A DNA stretch of 64,000 bases from contig CM056742.1 of assembly GCA_029851415.1 (NCBI GenBank), positions 91,254,748-91,318,747 of the forward strand, given 5' to 3'. This stretch comes from Eretmocerus hayati (taxonomy: Eukaryota; Arthropoda; Insecta; Hymenoptera; Aphelinidae). The notes under the pieces are model-generated. The model was not told the origin of the DNA and did not search any database. It saw only the letters and a program-made list of their open reading frames with translations. The position numbers were made by a program, and so were the translations under genes. Below, in pieces: positions 1-7,411 of this stretch; the first letter of the stretch is position 1; every line of letters starts with the position of its first letter.

Positions 1-113
1 CAACACAAGCCTCGTATTCTGAAGATCGAGGGTTTGAGACCCACCAATAATAATTTTTTTTGTCTAATGTAAGGTTTACAAGTTTGCCCTGAATTTCTGA
101 ATTTTCCATTCTT
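1..113 (+). repeat. Left copy of a tRNA-headed inverted element (cut by window edge)
   Basis: This segment matches the reverse complement of 541-656 with about eight substitutions and one length change in a T-run, about 93% identity by eye. It begins inside a tRNA-like head: an anticodon-loop-like stretch with CGT at 13-15, and a T-arm-like sequence whose Pol III box B counterpart (31-41) carries one change from GGTTCGANNCC. A T-rich tract and a non-tRNA body follow, ending near the motif TTTTCCATTCT. The box A half would lie left of base 1 and is not visible. The tRNA-like head plus unrelated body resembles a tRNA-derived SINE; a foldback element is the alternative. Confidence 0.7.
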
Positions 114-540
114 TTTAGAATGAAAATACAGTACTCTAGAGCCTGTTACAATTTTTGGGTAATACATACTCTTCCAACAAAAAAACTCAGATACCATTCC
201 ACGGTGGATAGATCATGCATTGAATCTCCTCAGTCCTGCAAAATTTATTATATACTCCTCTGACCACTGTGTTTAAAGATTCGTTTGAAAAATCAATTTT
301 TCAAATTGCGTGAAGGGTATTGTCCGACGCATATGAATTCCAAAGCCTTACGGATAGTCACCTGGGCTTGACTTATCTCGCTTAAAGTCAAGAGGTCGAT
401 AAAATTCCTCATAGCTAACGTAAGCTAATTTCATATACGGCTCTAACATTGAATAACGAAAAATTCGATGCTTGATATATTTATAGTGGAGTGATCTGTA
501 CGTTTTTCTTTGAATAGAGAATATATCACCGAATGATGAA

Positions 541-690
541 AGAATGGAAAATTTAGAAATTCAGGGCAAACTTGTCAACCTTACATTAGAAAAAAAAAGA
601 AAATTACTATTGGTGGGTCTCGAACCCACGATCTTCAGATTACAAAGCTTGTGTTGTACCATTAAGCTGATTGACAGGTTGCAAAAATGA
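541..690 (-). repeat. Right copy of the tRNA-headed inverted element
   Basis: This is the inverted partner of 1-113. Read on the minus strand it starts with a tRNA-like head containing a box A-like AGCTTAATGG (659-668) and an intact box B GGTTCGAGACC (616-626), about 32 bases apart, a normal SINE spacing. It then runs through a T-rich tract into the shared body, ending near 541. The two copies face each other across about 430 bases of unrelated DNA. The 5' limit near 690 is a guess, since the left copy is truncated at the window edge. SINE-like identity is inferred from the boxes, not from recognising a named family. Confidence 0.65.
606..678 (-). pseudogene. tRNA-Thr(UGU)-like pseudogene inside the inverted element
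   Basis: On the minus strand the T-arm is perfect: GTGGG, loop TTCGAGA, CCCAC (613-629). Counting back from it places TGT (642-644) at anticodon positions 34-36, with T33 and A37, as in a threonine tRNA. The rest is broken. The anticodon stem keeps only two of five pairs, the D-stem is degenerate, and the bases at the expected 5' end do not pair with the 3' acceptor CAATAGT. It is therefore a tRNA relic or SINE head and not a working tRNA gene. Its box A and box B could still recruit RNA polymerase III. Confidence 0.6.
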
Positions 691-1155
691 TTTTGAATGT
701 CATACTTAAACAATAGTCCCACTGGAGAGCCATCAAACCGATTCATCCTCTCCGCTCGTGAGAAACGCTGAAACTAATAAGGGATCAATTATCGAGATAA
801 AGACACGCGGTCCCATTTTCATAATATTGGCACGAGAACAAGGAAGTCAAGACATCATTGCGGCTCTCAAAAGAGTCTCGAGTAGCCGGTCACATCGCTG
901 TCCTGCGCGTCACCACGGTAACGTGCACAACATCACCGAGGCGGGTTAGACGCTCCGATCTCGTGCGCTGCCCGACGCGATCATGCAAAGCCAGACGCGG
1001 GGTCGTGCGACGTCCCCGCGAGTGCGTTTTGGTTTCTCCGTGTAGTCGCCAATGTCAAGGTTGGGTTTTATCCTAGCTCAGGAGATACCTACTCCACCTT
1101 TGTAGATATTCATGATTACAGCAAACAGCTACAACCATGCAGCTTGTTTACAATA
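691..1155. other. No gene recognised; CpG-rich patch at about 880-1060
   Basis: No ATG-initiated frame of credible length is present. Bases 880-1060 are much richer in G, C and CpG than their surroundings, containing many CGCG, GACG and TCGTG words. They lie just beyond the 3' end of the transposase gene. This could be a remnant of another gene or element, or the far part of the same transposon. I found no terminal inverted repeats here. Confidence 0.4.
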
Positions 1156-1161
1156 TTTAAT
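1156..1161 (-). terminator. Candidate polyadenylation signal (ATTAAA) for the transposase gene
   Basis: On the minus strand ATTAAA lies about 33 bases beyond the transposase stop codon. ATTAAA is the commonest variant of the AATAAA signal. The surrounding sequence is AT-rich, so a chance match is possible. Confidence 0.3.
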
Positions 1162-1193
1162 ACATATCTTACATTAGGATCGAATATGATGTT

Positions 1194-3446
1194 TTAGTGA
1201 ATAAGAGGCATCAAAAAAATTCTTTCTTGCTCACTGTCTGAGAAGTTCAGATTGAATTTGACCATTTTGCTAGCCACCTTGTGAATGCCAACATACATCT
1301 CTAATTCATCTCTGATCTCTTCTACTTCATGCATATTGAGTAATGAGGAATCATGATGATGAGTGAAGATTGATTTTTTTATACGATAATAAGATACCTT
1401 GATGTGTAATGTACCATCAATCAGACTAAACTTGTGGATCTTAACAGGTCTTCTATTATCCAAAAGTGCAGTGTTGTGGGGATGTTTTGCAGAGAGAGAA
1501 TGATTCTTGAAATGGACCTCCAAGATTTTACCGGTGACAGTTTGCTTAATAATTTTGAGTTCTGGAAGGAGCGGAGGGATCATCAACATACTTCTTTGGA
1601 TATAAATGCGCCTACAGTATTGAGCAACTGTTCTGTGAGGAGAGAGCAGTATATTTTTCATCTTCCCCAGCTCATTCTCATATTGAGAAGCACTCATCTC
1701 ATCCAAGCTACATTCCATATTGTCCACATCATCTGCAATGTGACTAAGAGAATGGACATTTATTGTGACAAATGTTGATCCGTACAATAATTTTGCTTCT
1801 TCAATGAATTGACGAGAAAAATGTCTGGCTAGATTTGTGTAATGTGCTGCCTGAGGGCTTGAAAGCATTCTTATTAGTAAGTGAAGCAATAGGAAGTTCT
1901 CATAATAATCATCATTCAAAATTTTCTTAAACACTATCGGCCCACAGTAGAGTAAGAAAAATCTGTTGCCCACTGCATGGTAATCCTCCAAAAAATCAGT
2001 TGATGGCATTTTCCTCTCGAACTCATCTGGAATATCTCTTCTTATCATCTTTGTACGCCTATTCAACTCAGTTTTCTGCTGGGCGCTCAACCTAATTACT
2101 GGAGAGTTTTGCGCACCTTTTATCAAGAATGACAATAGTCTAGGTGTCACTCCAAGATGAATGGCATGCATAGGTTCAAGAATAAACTTATAGACAAAAT
2201 CTATGGGTGGATCTATAGCAAGGACTGGAGAATACCCATTATGATGATTTACATCCTCAAAATTCCTAAAAACTTCAGCGGTTCTTTTTTCACAGTTGAG
2301 GTGTAAGAATACTGTAACATTGTCAACTTTTTCCCCCTTAACCTTGCATCTGCCACAACCGTCGAATGATGTATGCCCTCTAACAGCTTTTATAGCATCA
2401 GTAGCTGGTTCATCACAAGTAAAACATCTTATTTGAATCACGAATAGGGTTTGTTGAATTTCTAGACCATTTTCCATGAGGTGATTCATTTCTAAGATGA
2501 AATCTACAAAATAATCCCCAAAATTTTTAGGCTTACCGTTACCATAAAAAATACACAAAGGGAATGGCTTATTGATATCTGGGCTTGAATAGATTTTACA
2601 CAAGATTGGCCACATGGTCATTTGACTATTTTTATGAATCTTGACTTCATCAATATTGAAGTCCAATTCGATCACTCGAGTGGGATAAGTATTCACATTT
2701 AGACATGCTTTTAGCCCTTCAGCAACACCCATGTAGACATATTCCCCTGCTTCATCCCTACTATCAGTCATAATCCTAATGTTATACTTAGCTTTAGTTG
2801 TGCCGAGGAAAGTTTTTGAGTTTTTAGTCAATTGAGGTAATAGCCTTTGCCTCAAAATTCTCAGAAGTGTATCCAGATGTATGTTAGGTATTCTTGCAGA
2901 GACAGACCACTGTTTCAGTTCATGAATCTCATAATCTTCTGGTAGTTGATCATTTGTCGTTGAATCTGAACTTGTATCTGACATACTTCTATTATTTCCA
3001 TGATTCCCATCATAAGAAACTGAATTATCAGTTTCTTCATTAGAAGATACCCTACTGTTTTGAATACTATCAACACTAGAAGCACTACTATTACTCCTCA
3101 AAGACAGATTATGCACATTGGAACTATCAGATGTCTCATCGGAACCATTCTGAACAAAGTAATTGCTATCGGAAGGATCATTGAGCCTCTCATGATCAGA
3201 ATGACTAGTATTATATAAGTCTCTATCCATTCCAATGGGATTCTGATCCTGTGAAGTGATAGAACTCTCATCATCTGCATCTGTTCCAGAATCACATTCT
3301 GATGAATATTGTAGTCTCTTCTCTGGAGATGAGGATGATTCTCTACTCGTAGAACTCAACCTTGGTCTTTTTGAACGTATTTTATTCAATAGCCGGTGCC
3401 TTCGTACCCGGGCTGTACTGAGTTTCCTGCCACCTGCTGCGCTCAT
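1194..3446 (-). CDS. CACTA/EnSpm (Tnp2-like) DDE transposase, apparently intact, 750 aa
   Basis: This is a single uninterrupted frame of 751 codons. I chose the ATG at 3446 (A at -3) because the frame extends upstream only through non-ATG codons. Residues about 8-30 are basic (RRHRLLNKIRSKRPR, a possible nuclear signal), and about 35-165 are Ser/Asp/Asn-rich and probably disordered. The C-terminal three quarters resembles Tnp2-type transposases of transposons: IDEVKIHK near 265-272, MWPILCKIY 278-286, CFTCDEPA 341-348, GHTSFDGCGRCKVKG 357-371 (paired Cys 364/367), EPMHAIHLGV 424-433, and LDEMSASQYEN 581-591. By family analogy Asp266, Asp345 and Glu590 could form the DDE triad that cuts and joins DNA; this assignment is inferred. 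No stop or frameshift interrupts the domain. No terminal inverted repeats flanking it were found, so it may be an element whose ends have decayed, or a domesticated gene. Its base composition is AT-rich like the flank and unlike the satellite. Confidence 0.8.
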   Translation of the reverse strand: MSAAGGRKLSTARVRRHRLLNKIRSKRPRLSSTSRESSSSPEKRLQYSSECDSGTDADDESSITSQDQNPIGMDRDLYNTSHSDHERLNDPSDSNYFVQNGSDETSDSSNVHNLSLRSNSSASSVDSIQNSRVSSNEETDNSVSYDGNHGNNRSMSDTSSDSTTNDQLPEDYEIHELKQWSVSARIPNIHLDTLLRILRQRLLPQLTKNSKTFLGTTKAKYNIRIMTDSRDEAGEYVYMGVAEGLKACLNVNTYPTRVIELDFNIDEVKIHKNSQMTMWPILCKIYSSPDINKPFPLCIFYGNGKPKNFGDYFVDFILEMNHLMENGLEIQQTLFVIQIRCFTCDEPATDAIKAVRGHTSFDGCGRCKVKGEKVDNVTVFLHLNCEKRTAEVFRNFEDVNHHNGYSPVLAIDPPIDFVYKFILEPMHAIHLGVTPRLLSFLIKGAQNSPVIRLSAQQKTELNRRTKMIRRDIPDEFERKMPSTDFLEDYHAVGNRFFLLYCGPIVFKKILNDDYYENFLLLHLLIRMLSSPQAAHYTNLARHFSRQFIEEAKLLYGSTFVTINVHSLSHIADDVDNMECSLDEMSASQYENELGKMKNILLSPHRTVAQYCRRIYIQRSMLMIPPLLPELKIIKQTVTGKILEVHFKNHSLSAKHPHNTALLDNRRPVKIHKFSLIDGTLHIKVSYYRIKKSIFTHHHDSSLLNMHEVEEIRDELEMYVGIHKVASKMVKFNLNFSDSEQERIFLMPLIH

Positions 3447-3640
3447 GATCACGTCACTTTCCACAAAAAAAATTACAAAATAATTTACGAAAATAAAGAA
3501 ATCAGTATCCTGAGGTAAAGCACTTCACGAATCTCTCGCCTGAAAAAATTCCATTTTCCAGACATTACACGCTAGACCGTCAAGGTTATATGGTGAACGG
3601 AGTAAATCATGACTATAGTGAGTTTTTACCATTTTCGGAA
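3447..3640. other. Region upstream of the transposase start; no motif recognised
   Basis: This short AT-rich stretch contains the presumed 5' leader and promoter of the minus-strand transposase gene. I see no convincing TATA box or initiator on that strand. Confidence 0.4.
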
Positions 3641-3647
3641 TACAAAT

Positions 3648-3868
3648 CTGGCCAGAATGTGTAACATATGATGGCCAGTTAATGGCCATTGCATGCCAAT
3701 ACACGGCAATTTTCGAGTTCTTTTACGATGGCCAGTTTCTGACCAAAAACCATTCAGAAAACCACTCATACAGTGGTTGAACACTTTGGCCCCCAAATTT
3801 ATGGCCAGTTCATGGCCATTTTCTGGCCAGTTTTACTGAACATTTTTTGATGCTGTATTTCTGGCCAG
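3648..3868. repeat. Cluster of palindromic TGGCCA motifs (possible subterminal transposase-binding repeats)
   Basis: TGGCCA occurs at least eight times in about 220 bases, usually as ATGGCCAGTT or CTGGCCAG: near 3648, 3671, 3682, 3728, 3801, 3812, 3823 and 3861. Because TGGCCA is its own reverse complement, the sites work in either orientation. The cluster begins about 200 bases upstream of the transposase ATG. CACTA-type transposons are known to carry arrays of short subterminal motifs bound by element proteins, so this may be one element end. No matching cluster is seen beyond the 3' side of the gene, so the assignment is tentative. Confidence 0.5.
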
Positions 3869-3879
3869 AAACTTTTTTC

Positions 3880-4795
3880 ACGGCAGAAAAATATGTTCAG
3901 TTTTCTACCAGGGAATTGTTATCATTATTTATTCGTCAAATAGTTCATGAAATAAGTCGTGCAATCGATTTTCAACATCAGTAATCGAAAGTTGAGTGTC
4001 TTAGCTTTCCATTGATTTATTGTAAAAGTCCATTTGGTTGAATTCAACTTCTGCATTCGAGCATAGACACCTTCAGCATACCTCCCTGTCTGCACCACGG
4101 CTAACTCTCGAGGAGGAAAATACCTCCACATTCAGTTTCTGACAAAAACTGGCATTACTCGGCTTCCGTGGGTCGAAATGAGACGTTCTCTAGTTCATTT
4201 TGAAGCTCCCATCAACAACTACTCAAGTAAGTAGAATTTGATGATGATACAGGAATTGAGATATAATTTAGAGTACATGGAGAAGTGTTCCGAAGTTACC
4301 CCAGTTTCTGGAGAAAATAACATATTTGTCAGTTTTTACTCTACAAATTTGAAACTTCGTGAAAATACTCCAATGTAATAATGGATTCGTCCAGATAAGT
4401 GTACAGTCAAGTGAAATGTAGCTCCGCTACCTTGGATTCGACCTGCCAAAGTCGGAACCAGACCACTTTTTCTGAGAGACTCTTTGCTAGGTCGAAAACA
4501 TACTTCTGAACAAGTCAGCTCATAAACGGATTGAAAGCTGTTGGAGGCCCTCACGCCAATGCGAAATATTGTTTATGCGCGCCCAAGGTAGGAGAAATCG
4601 GCATTGAAGTCTCAGGATTATCTGCCTAGCCAACTATGCGTGATAACCACTCTTTCATGGGTTGTTCCAAAGTTACCCTGGTTGACGGTAAATAATCAAA
4701 TTTGGATTGATATTCATTCGATGAGATCTATTTGATTTGAAAGAATTGGAATATTGAATTTGATTACTCATCATTAAGTAGTAGGTGAGCTCGTG
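3880..4795. other. No gene recognised (about 0.9 kb)
   Basis: Only one ATG-initiated frame above 60 codons lies here (minus strand, 3925-4131, 68 codons). Its product shows no domain, signal or repeat that I recognise. A short phrase resembling GTTCC-AAGTTACCC occurs twice (about 4288 and 4664), hinting at old repetitive DNA. Otherwise the region is featureless AT-rich sequence. Confidence 0.4.
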
Positions 4796-4809
4796 CCCCC
4801 CCCCCCCCC
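4796..4809. repeat. Poly-C tract (14 C)
   Basis: This is a homopolymer of fourteen C, immediately followed by CTATAGCC, which also begins the second half of the adjoining duplicated patch. It is one of two long C-runs outside the array. Confidence 0.9.
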
Positions 4810-4943
4810 TATAGCCACCCTTTACGTATTGGGAGGCAAACTCGCTCCCCAACACGCGTAAGATACTATAAAAGGGAGCAAGCGTGATCCCCTATAGCCA
4901 TCTTCTCTGTGTTGGGAGGCAAGTTTGCTCCCTTATAGTATCT
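4804..4943. repeat. Duplicated hairpin-forming patch
   Basis: Two imperfect direct copies, about 4806-4850 and 4888-4932, each run from CCCCTATAGCC through TTGGGAGGCAA to GCTCCC. Overlapping them is an inverted repeat: AGATACTATA-AAGGGAGCAA at 4861-4881 pairs with TTGCTCCCTTATAGTATCT at 4925-4943, with a two-base size difference and a loop of about 43 bases. Each direct copy also contains a small GGGAG/CTCCC hairpin. Such compact direct-plus-inverted structure is typical of a transposon end or a small MITE, but I do not recognise the family. Confidence 0.6.
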
Positions 4944-5815
4944 GACTAGCCTACTAATAGCATCGTGCATGGTGTTGGGTATTGGACCCAGATGAAAGTA
5001 ACAATGGATGAGACTGTTCTCGTGCGTGGAGGGTCACCCGCATACCGAGAAAAAGTCGGCGCTCGACCCTTCTCACATCCAGAAATAGTAAAAGCACATC
5101 GAGCGAAAGTTGAAAGCCACGATGCAATGGTCCCTTTTAATCCCTCCACGCGCTTCTCTGTGACGTGTGAATCGGCCCCTCTCTATTCATTTTCATGCTT
5201 TATGAGACGGCGTATACCCGCCCACAGCGTTGAGATGACCCAGCGGCTTCCCAGAAAGTAGGATGATGCATCTTTTTTATGTGGCATCGGGTTACGTTCA
5301 AACCTTCGGGCGCTAGTATAATAGAAAGATGCACTTCTCCTAATACATGTGAACTCGAATCACCTTTGAAGATTGACTCTCAAGATACACCCTTTGATGC
5401 ATCCAGAAAAAACCTCTAGATGCAGTCAAAGTGGATTACTTCAAAGCCTACAGTCACAGAATATCGCATCGGTCTCACATATGCTCCCTAGGCATGTGGT
5501 TAAATCATTTTGATGAGTTTAACGGAAAAATTCCTACTTTTAAACTGGGTTTAAAAGGCAAAGATACTGAAGATCAAGGATTCGACTCGATGGTGGGTTT
5601 TTCTTGGGGAAGGTCTGCTACATGCCCGGCGATATATTTCTTAGGAGCTGCGAGGAAATCTCAGTCAGGAGATCAAGGTTTCCCGCTCTAACCCTGAAAT
5701 GAATAAGTGATCAATTTTTGAGCAAAATGACAGGATTTCGGTTGGCACGAATCGGCTTCGGATTGGTCCTCAGAATACGAAATAGTGACGCTTCCCGAGC
5801 GGGGGTGTGAACCAT
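4944..5815. other. No gene recognised (about 0.87 kb)
   Basis: Two open frames on the plus strand (4965-5261 and 5431-5691) begin with GTG and have no ATG-initiated version of comparable length. Their translations show no recognisable domain. They could be decayed exons, but splice signals are not evident. I see no RNA gene in this stretch. Confidence 0.4.
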
Positions 5816-5821
5816 GAGGTC

Positions 5822-5858
5822 TATATAATTCGATGCGCGAGCTGCACTCGGGATCAGT
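5822..5858 (+). promoter_or_regulatory. TATA box plus arthropod-type TCAGT initiator
   Basis: TATATAAT starts at 5822 and TCAGT lies at 5854-5858. If A5856 is +1, the TATA element starts at -34 (or -32 for the inner TATAAT), close to the usual -31/-30. TCAGT is the classic arthropod initiator. The pair sits 260 bases upstream of a strong splice donor and points toward the 97-residue exon and the satellite array. No clear downstream promoter element is seen at +28. Confidence 0.55.
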
Positions 5859-6115
5859 CTCACAGTCTAAAGTGCACTAGTGTCTTGTGATCCACGCATC
5901 ATCCCAAGGACGCTACTAAGTGCTCCAGCTCTGTGACCGAGGACTCCTGTCTGAAATTCATCGTCTCCTCGACGCCGCTGTGAACCAGGATCCTCTTCCT
6001 GTAGTACAGTGCCTCTTTGATCCACGCATGCAGGACGCCACGGAAGACACCAGCTCTGCGACCAAGGACTGCTGCTTGAAACACATCGTCTTCTCGTCCT
6101 CAGGAAATAATTGAA
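5856..6115 (+). other. Predicted non-coding leader exon
   Basis: This exon is bounded on the left by the predicted start site and on the right by GAA|GTGAGT at 6115/6116. It contains no ATG frame that continues across the splice. It is notable for an internal duplication. The exon is inferred from signals alone. An LTR-type leader of a retroelement is an alternative reading of the same promoter and splice signals. Confidence 0.4.
5888..6095 (+). repeat. Direct duplication of about 80 bp within the leader exon
   Basis: Copy one (5888-5971) and copy two (6018-6095) both run from TGATCCACGCAT through CCAGCTCTG-GACC to the motif ATCGTCT-CTCG. They differ by many substitutions and a few indels, so the duplication is older than most duplications in the neighbouring array. 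The two copies keep the same reading phase over their second halves (SSVTEDSCLKFIV and SSATKDCCLKHIV), which may be chance or a trace of former coding. Confidence 0.65.
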
Positions 6116-6472
6116 GTGAGTACATAGTCATAAAATCTCCAATCCGTCATTATCAACTGCTCTGAATTCGAGTCAAAATTAAATACATAGTACTTAGTTG
6201 CATTCGAGTCTCTCAATCTCTAAGAGTCCAGGAGTGGACAAGAGGTTCGTCACAGCGAAATCGGTGTCTCTGTCTTCTCTTATTCCCGCTGTATAGCACT
6301 CGAAGAGAGCTCACAAAACTACAAGGAGCATAGGGAAGAAAGGAGGAGAGAGAGACCGATTACGCTGTAGATGAGCCTCCTATTCACTCATAGGCTCCTG
6401 ATACTCTGCGTCAATCGATGCTTCATTCATGAATGTCTTTATGATTATTCTTCATTATTCCTTTGTTTTCAG
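6116..6472 (+). other. Predicted intron (357 bp)
   Basis: The donor GTGAGT at 6116-6121 is a near-consensus 5' splice site. The acceptor is a pyrimidine-rich run ending TTGTTTTCAG at 6472, followed five bases later by an ATG. Both signals are strong and suitably spaced. The intron contains a long hairpin (6252-6368). Transcript data would be needed to prove splicing. Confidence 0.5.
6252..6368. ncRNA. 36-bp-stem hairpin in the predicted intron (pre-miRNA-like)
   Basis: The 5' arm 6252-6287 pairs with the 3' arm 6333-6368 without any insertion or deletion. Of 36 positions, 29 are Watson-Crick, 2 are G-U and 5 are mismatched (at 6258, 6266, 6272, 6279 and 6282). The arms start with ACAGCG and AATCGGT on the 5' side, and the loop is 45 bases. 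Stem length and scattered single mismatches fit a small-RNA precursor, but the loop is longer than in most animal pre-miRNAs. A foldback remnant is the alternative. Confidence 0.5.
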
Positions 6473-6477
6473 ATTAA

Positions 6478-6771
6478 ATGGCACCAATAGCCCGCGAACT
6501 TTCTCATCAGGAGAAGGAAGCCCTAGGGGTTTCCATATTCGTACGTGCCTTTCTACTGATTGTGGCAGAACCGCAAGGCTCACCCGCTCCCGTGTACCAG
6601 CCACTACCACCTCCTTCGCCGAGAAATTTGCCGGAGGTCATCGAAGTACCGGGGACAACGCCCCAATACTTTATTAATAACCGGTGGAGTTCACCCGAGC
6701 TACAAGAACTAGGTCGGCTGGCTTGGTACAACCCTAGCACCCCCCCCCCCCCGCACATTCGATCGACTTGA
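6478..6771 (+). CDS. Proline-rich peptide exon, 97 aa, unknown function, truncated at the array edge
   Basis: The ATG at 6478 lies five bases after the predicted splice acceptor. The product starts MAPIARELSHQEKEALGV, has a short hydrophobic stretch near residues 19-30 (SIFVRAFLLIVA) and a proline-rich centre (PLPPPSPRNLPEV, about 42-54). It ends through a C-run that encodes PPPP before HIRST and a TGA at 6769. I do not recognise a family. The C-run makes the last residues and the stop dependent on tract length, and the satellite begins about 15 bases later. The original gene may therefore have continued beyond and been cut by array growth. It could be a cellular gene, a retroelement Gag-like start, or non-coding. 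Support comes from the promoter, donor and acceptor; coding itself is not proven. Confidence 0.4.
   Translation: MAPIARELSHQEKEALGVSIFVRAFLLIVAEPQGSPAPVYQPLPPPSPRNLPEVIEVPGTTPQYFINNRWSSPELQELGRLAWYNPSTPPPPHIRST
6740..6752. repeat. Poly-C tract (13 C) at the array boundary
   Basis: This is a homopolymer of thirteen C inside the 97-residue frame, 34 bases before the first satellite-like sequence. C-runs also arise inside satellite monomers, so this may mark how the junction formed. Confidence 0.9.
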
Positions 6772-7361
6772 CAGCATCACCGCCTTGAAGGGTTTCTGAA
6801 AGGTTTCCGGGAGGTGTCCCTGGAATCGGCACGTCAAAACTTTCGGTGACGGGTTTCTGAAAGGTTTCCGGGAGGTGTCCCTGGAATCGGCTCGCGGAAA
6901 AATTTCGCTGAAAGGTTTCTGAGAGATCCTCGAAAGGTGTCCCTGGAATCAGCTCGTCAAAACTTTCGGTGAAGGATTTCTGAAAGGTTCTCGGAAGGTG
7001 TCCCTGGAATCGGCTCGTCAGAACTTTCGCTGAAAGGTTTCTGAAAGGTTCCCGGAAGATGTCCCTGGAATCAGCCCCCCCAAAACTTTCGGTGAAGGGT
7101 TTCTGAAAGGTTTCCGAGAGGTGTCTCTTGAATCGGCTCGTCAAAACTTTCGGTGGAAGGATCTGGAAGGTTTCCGAAAGGTGTCACTGGAATCGGCCCG
7201 CCAAAACATCCGCTGAAAGGTTTCTGAAAGGTTCCCGAAAGGTGTCCCTGGAATCGGCTGGTCAAAACTTTCGCTGAAAGGTTTCTGAAAGGTTCCCGGA
7301 AGGTGTCCCTGGGATCGCCTCGTCAAAACATTCGGTGGAATGATCTGAAAGGTTCCCGAAA

Positions 7362-7411
7362 GGTGTCCCTCTAATCAGCTCGTCGAAACTTTCGGTGAAG
7401 GGTTTCTGAAA
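7362..7411. repeat. Representative 50-bp short monomer
   Basis: This monomer ends GGGTTTCTGAAA and passes directly to GGTGTCCCTGGG, lacking the second 11-base subrepeat. It carries CTCTAATCAG in place of TGGAATCGG and follows a 60-bp GTGGAATGATC monomer. The same two-monomer cassette recurs throughout the array and is a useful landmark for aligning higher-order units. Confidence 0.85.

Noticed and set aside
1..656. Terminal inverted repeats of the neighbouring transposase element
   Set aside because: Both arms lie on the same side of the gene and enclose only 430 bases of other DNA.
606..678. Functional tRNA-Thr gene
   Set aside because: The T-arm is perfect, but the acceptor, D-stem and anticodon stem are not paired.
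1434..1778. 114-codon plus-strand frame inside the transposase
   Set aside because: It lies wholly on the opposite strand of a convincing gene and has no features of its own.
3925..4131. 68-codon minus-strand ATG frame
   Set aside because: It is short, without a domain, promoter or splice signals that I can support, so it is mentioned only in the region note.
5431..5691. 86-codon plus-strand open frame
   Set aside because: It begins with GTG, has no comparable ATG-initiated frame, and the product shows no recognisable features.
6838..6859. CENP-B box in the monomer (TTTCGGTGACGGG-like)
   Set aside because: TTCG is present, but the downstream CGGG is absent in most monomers, and where a variant has it the spacing does not fit the consensus.
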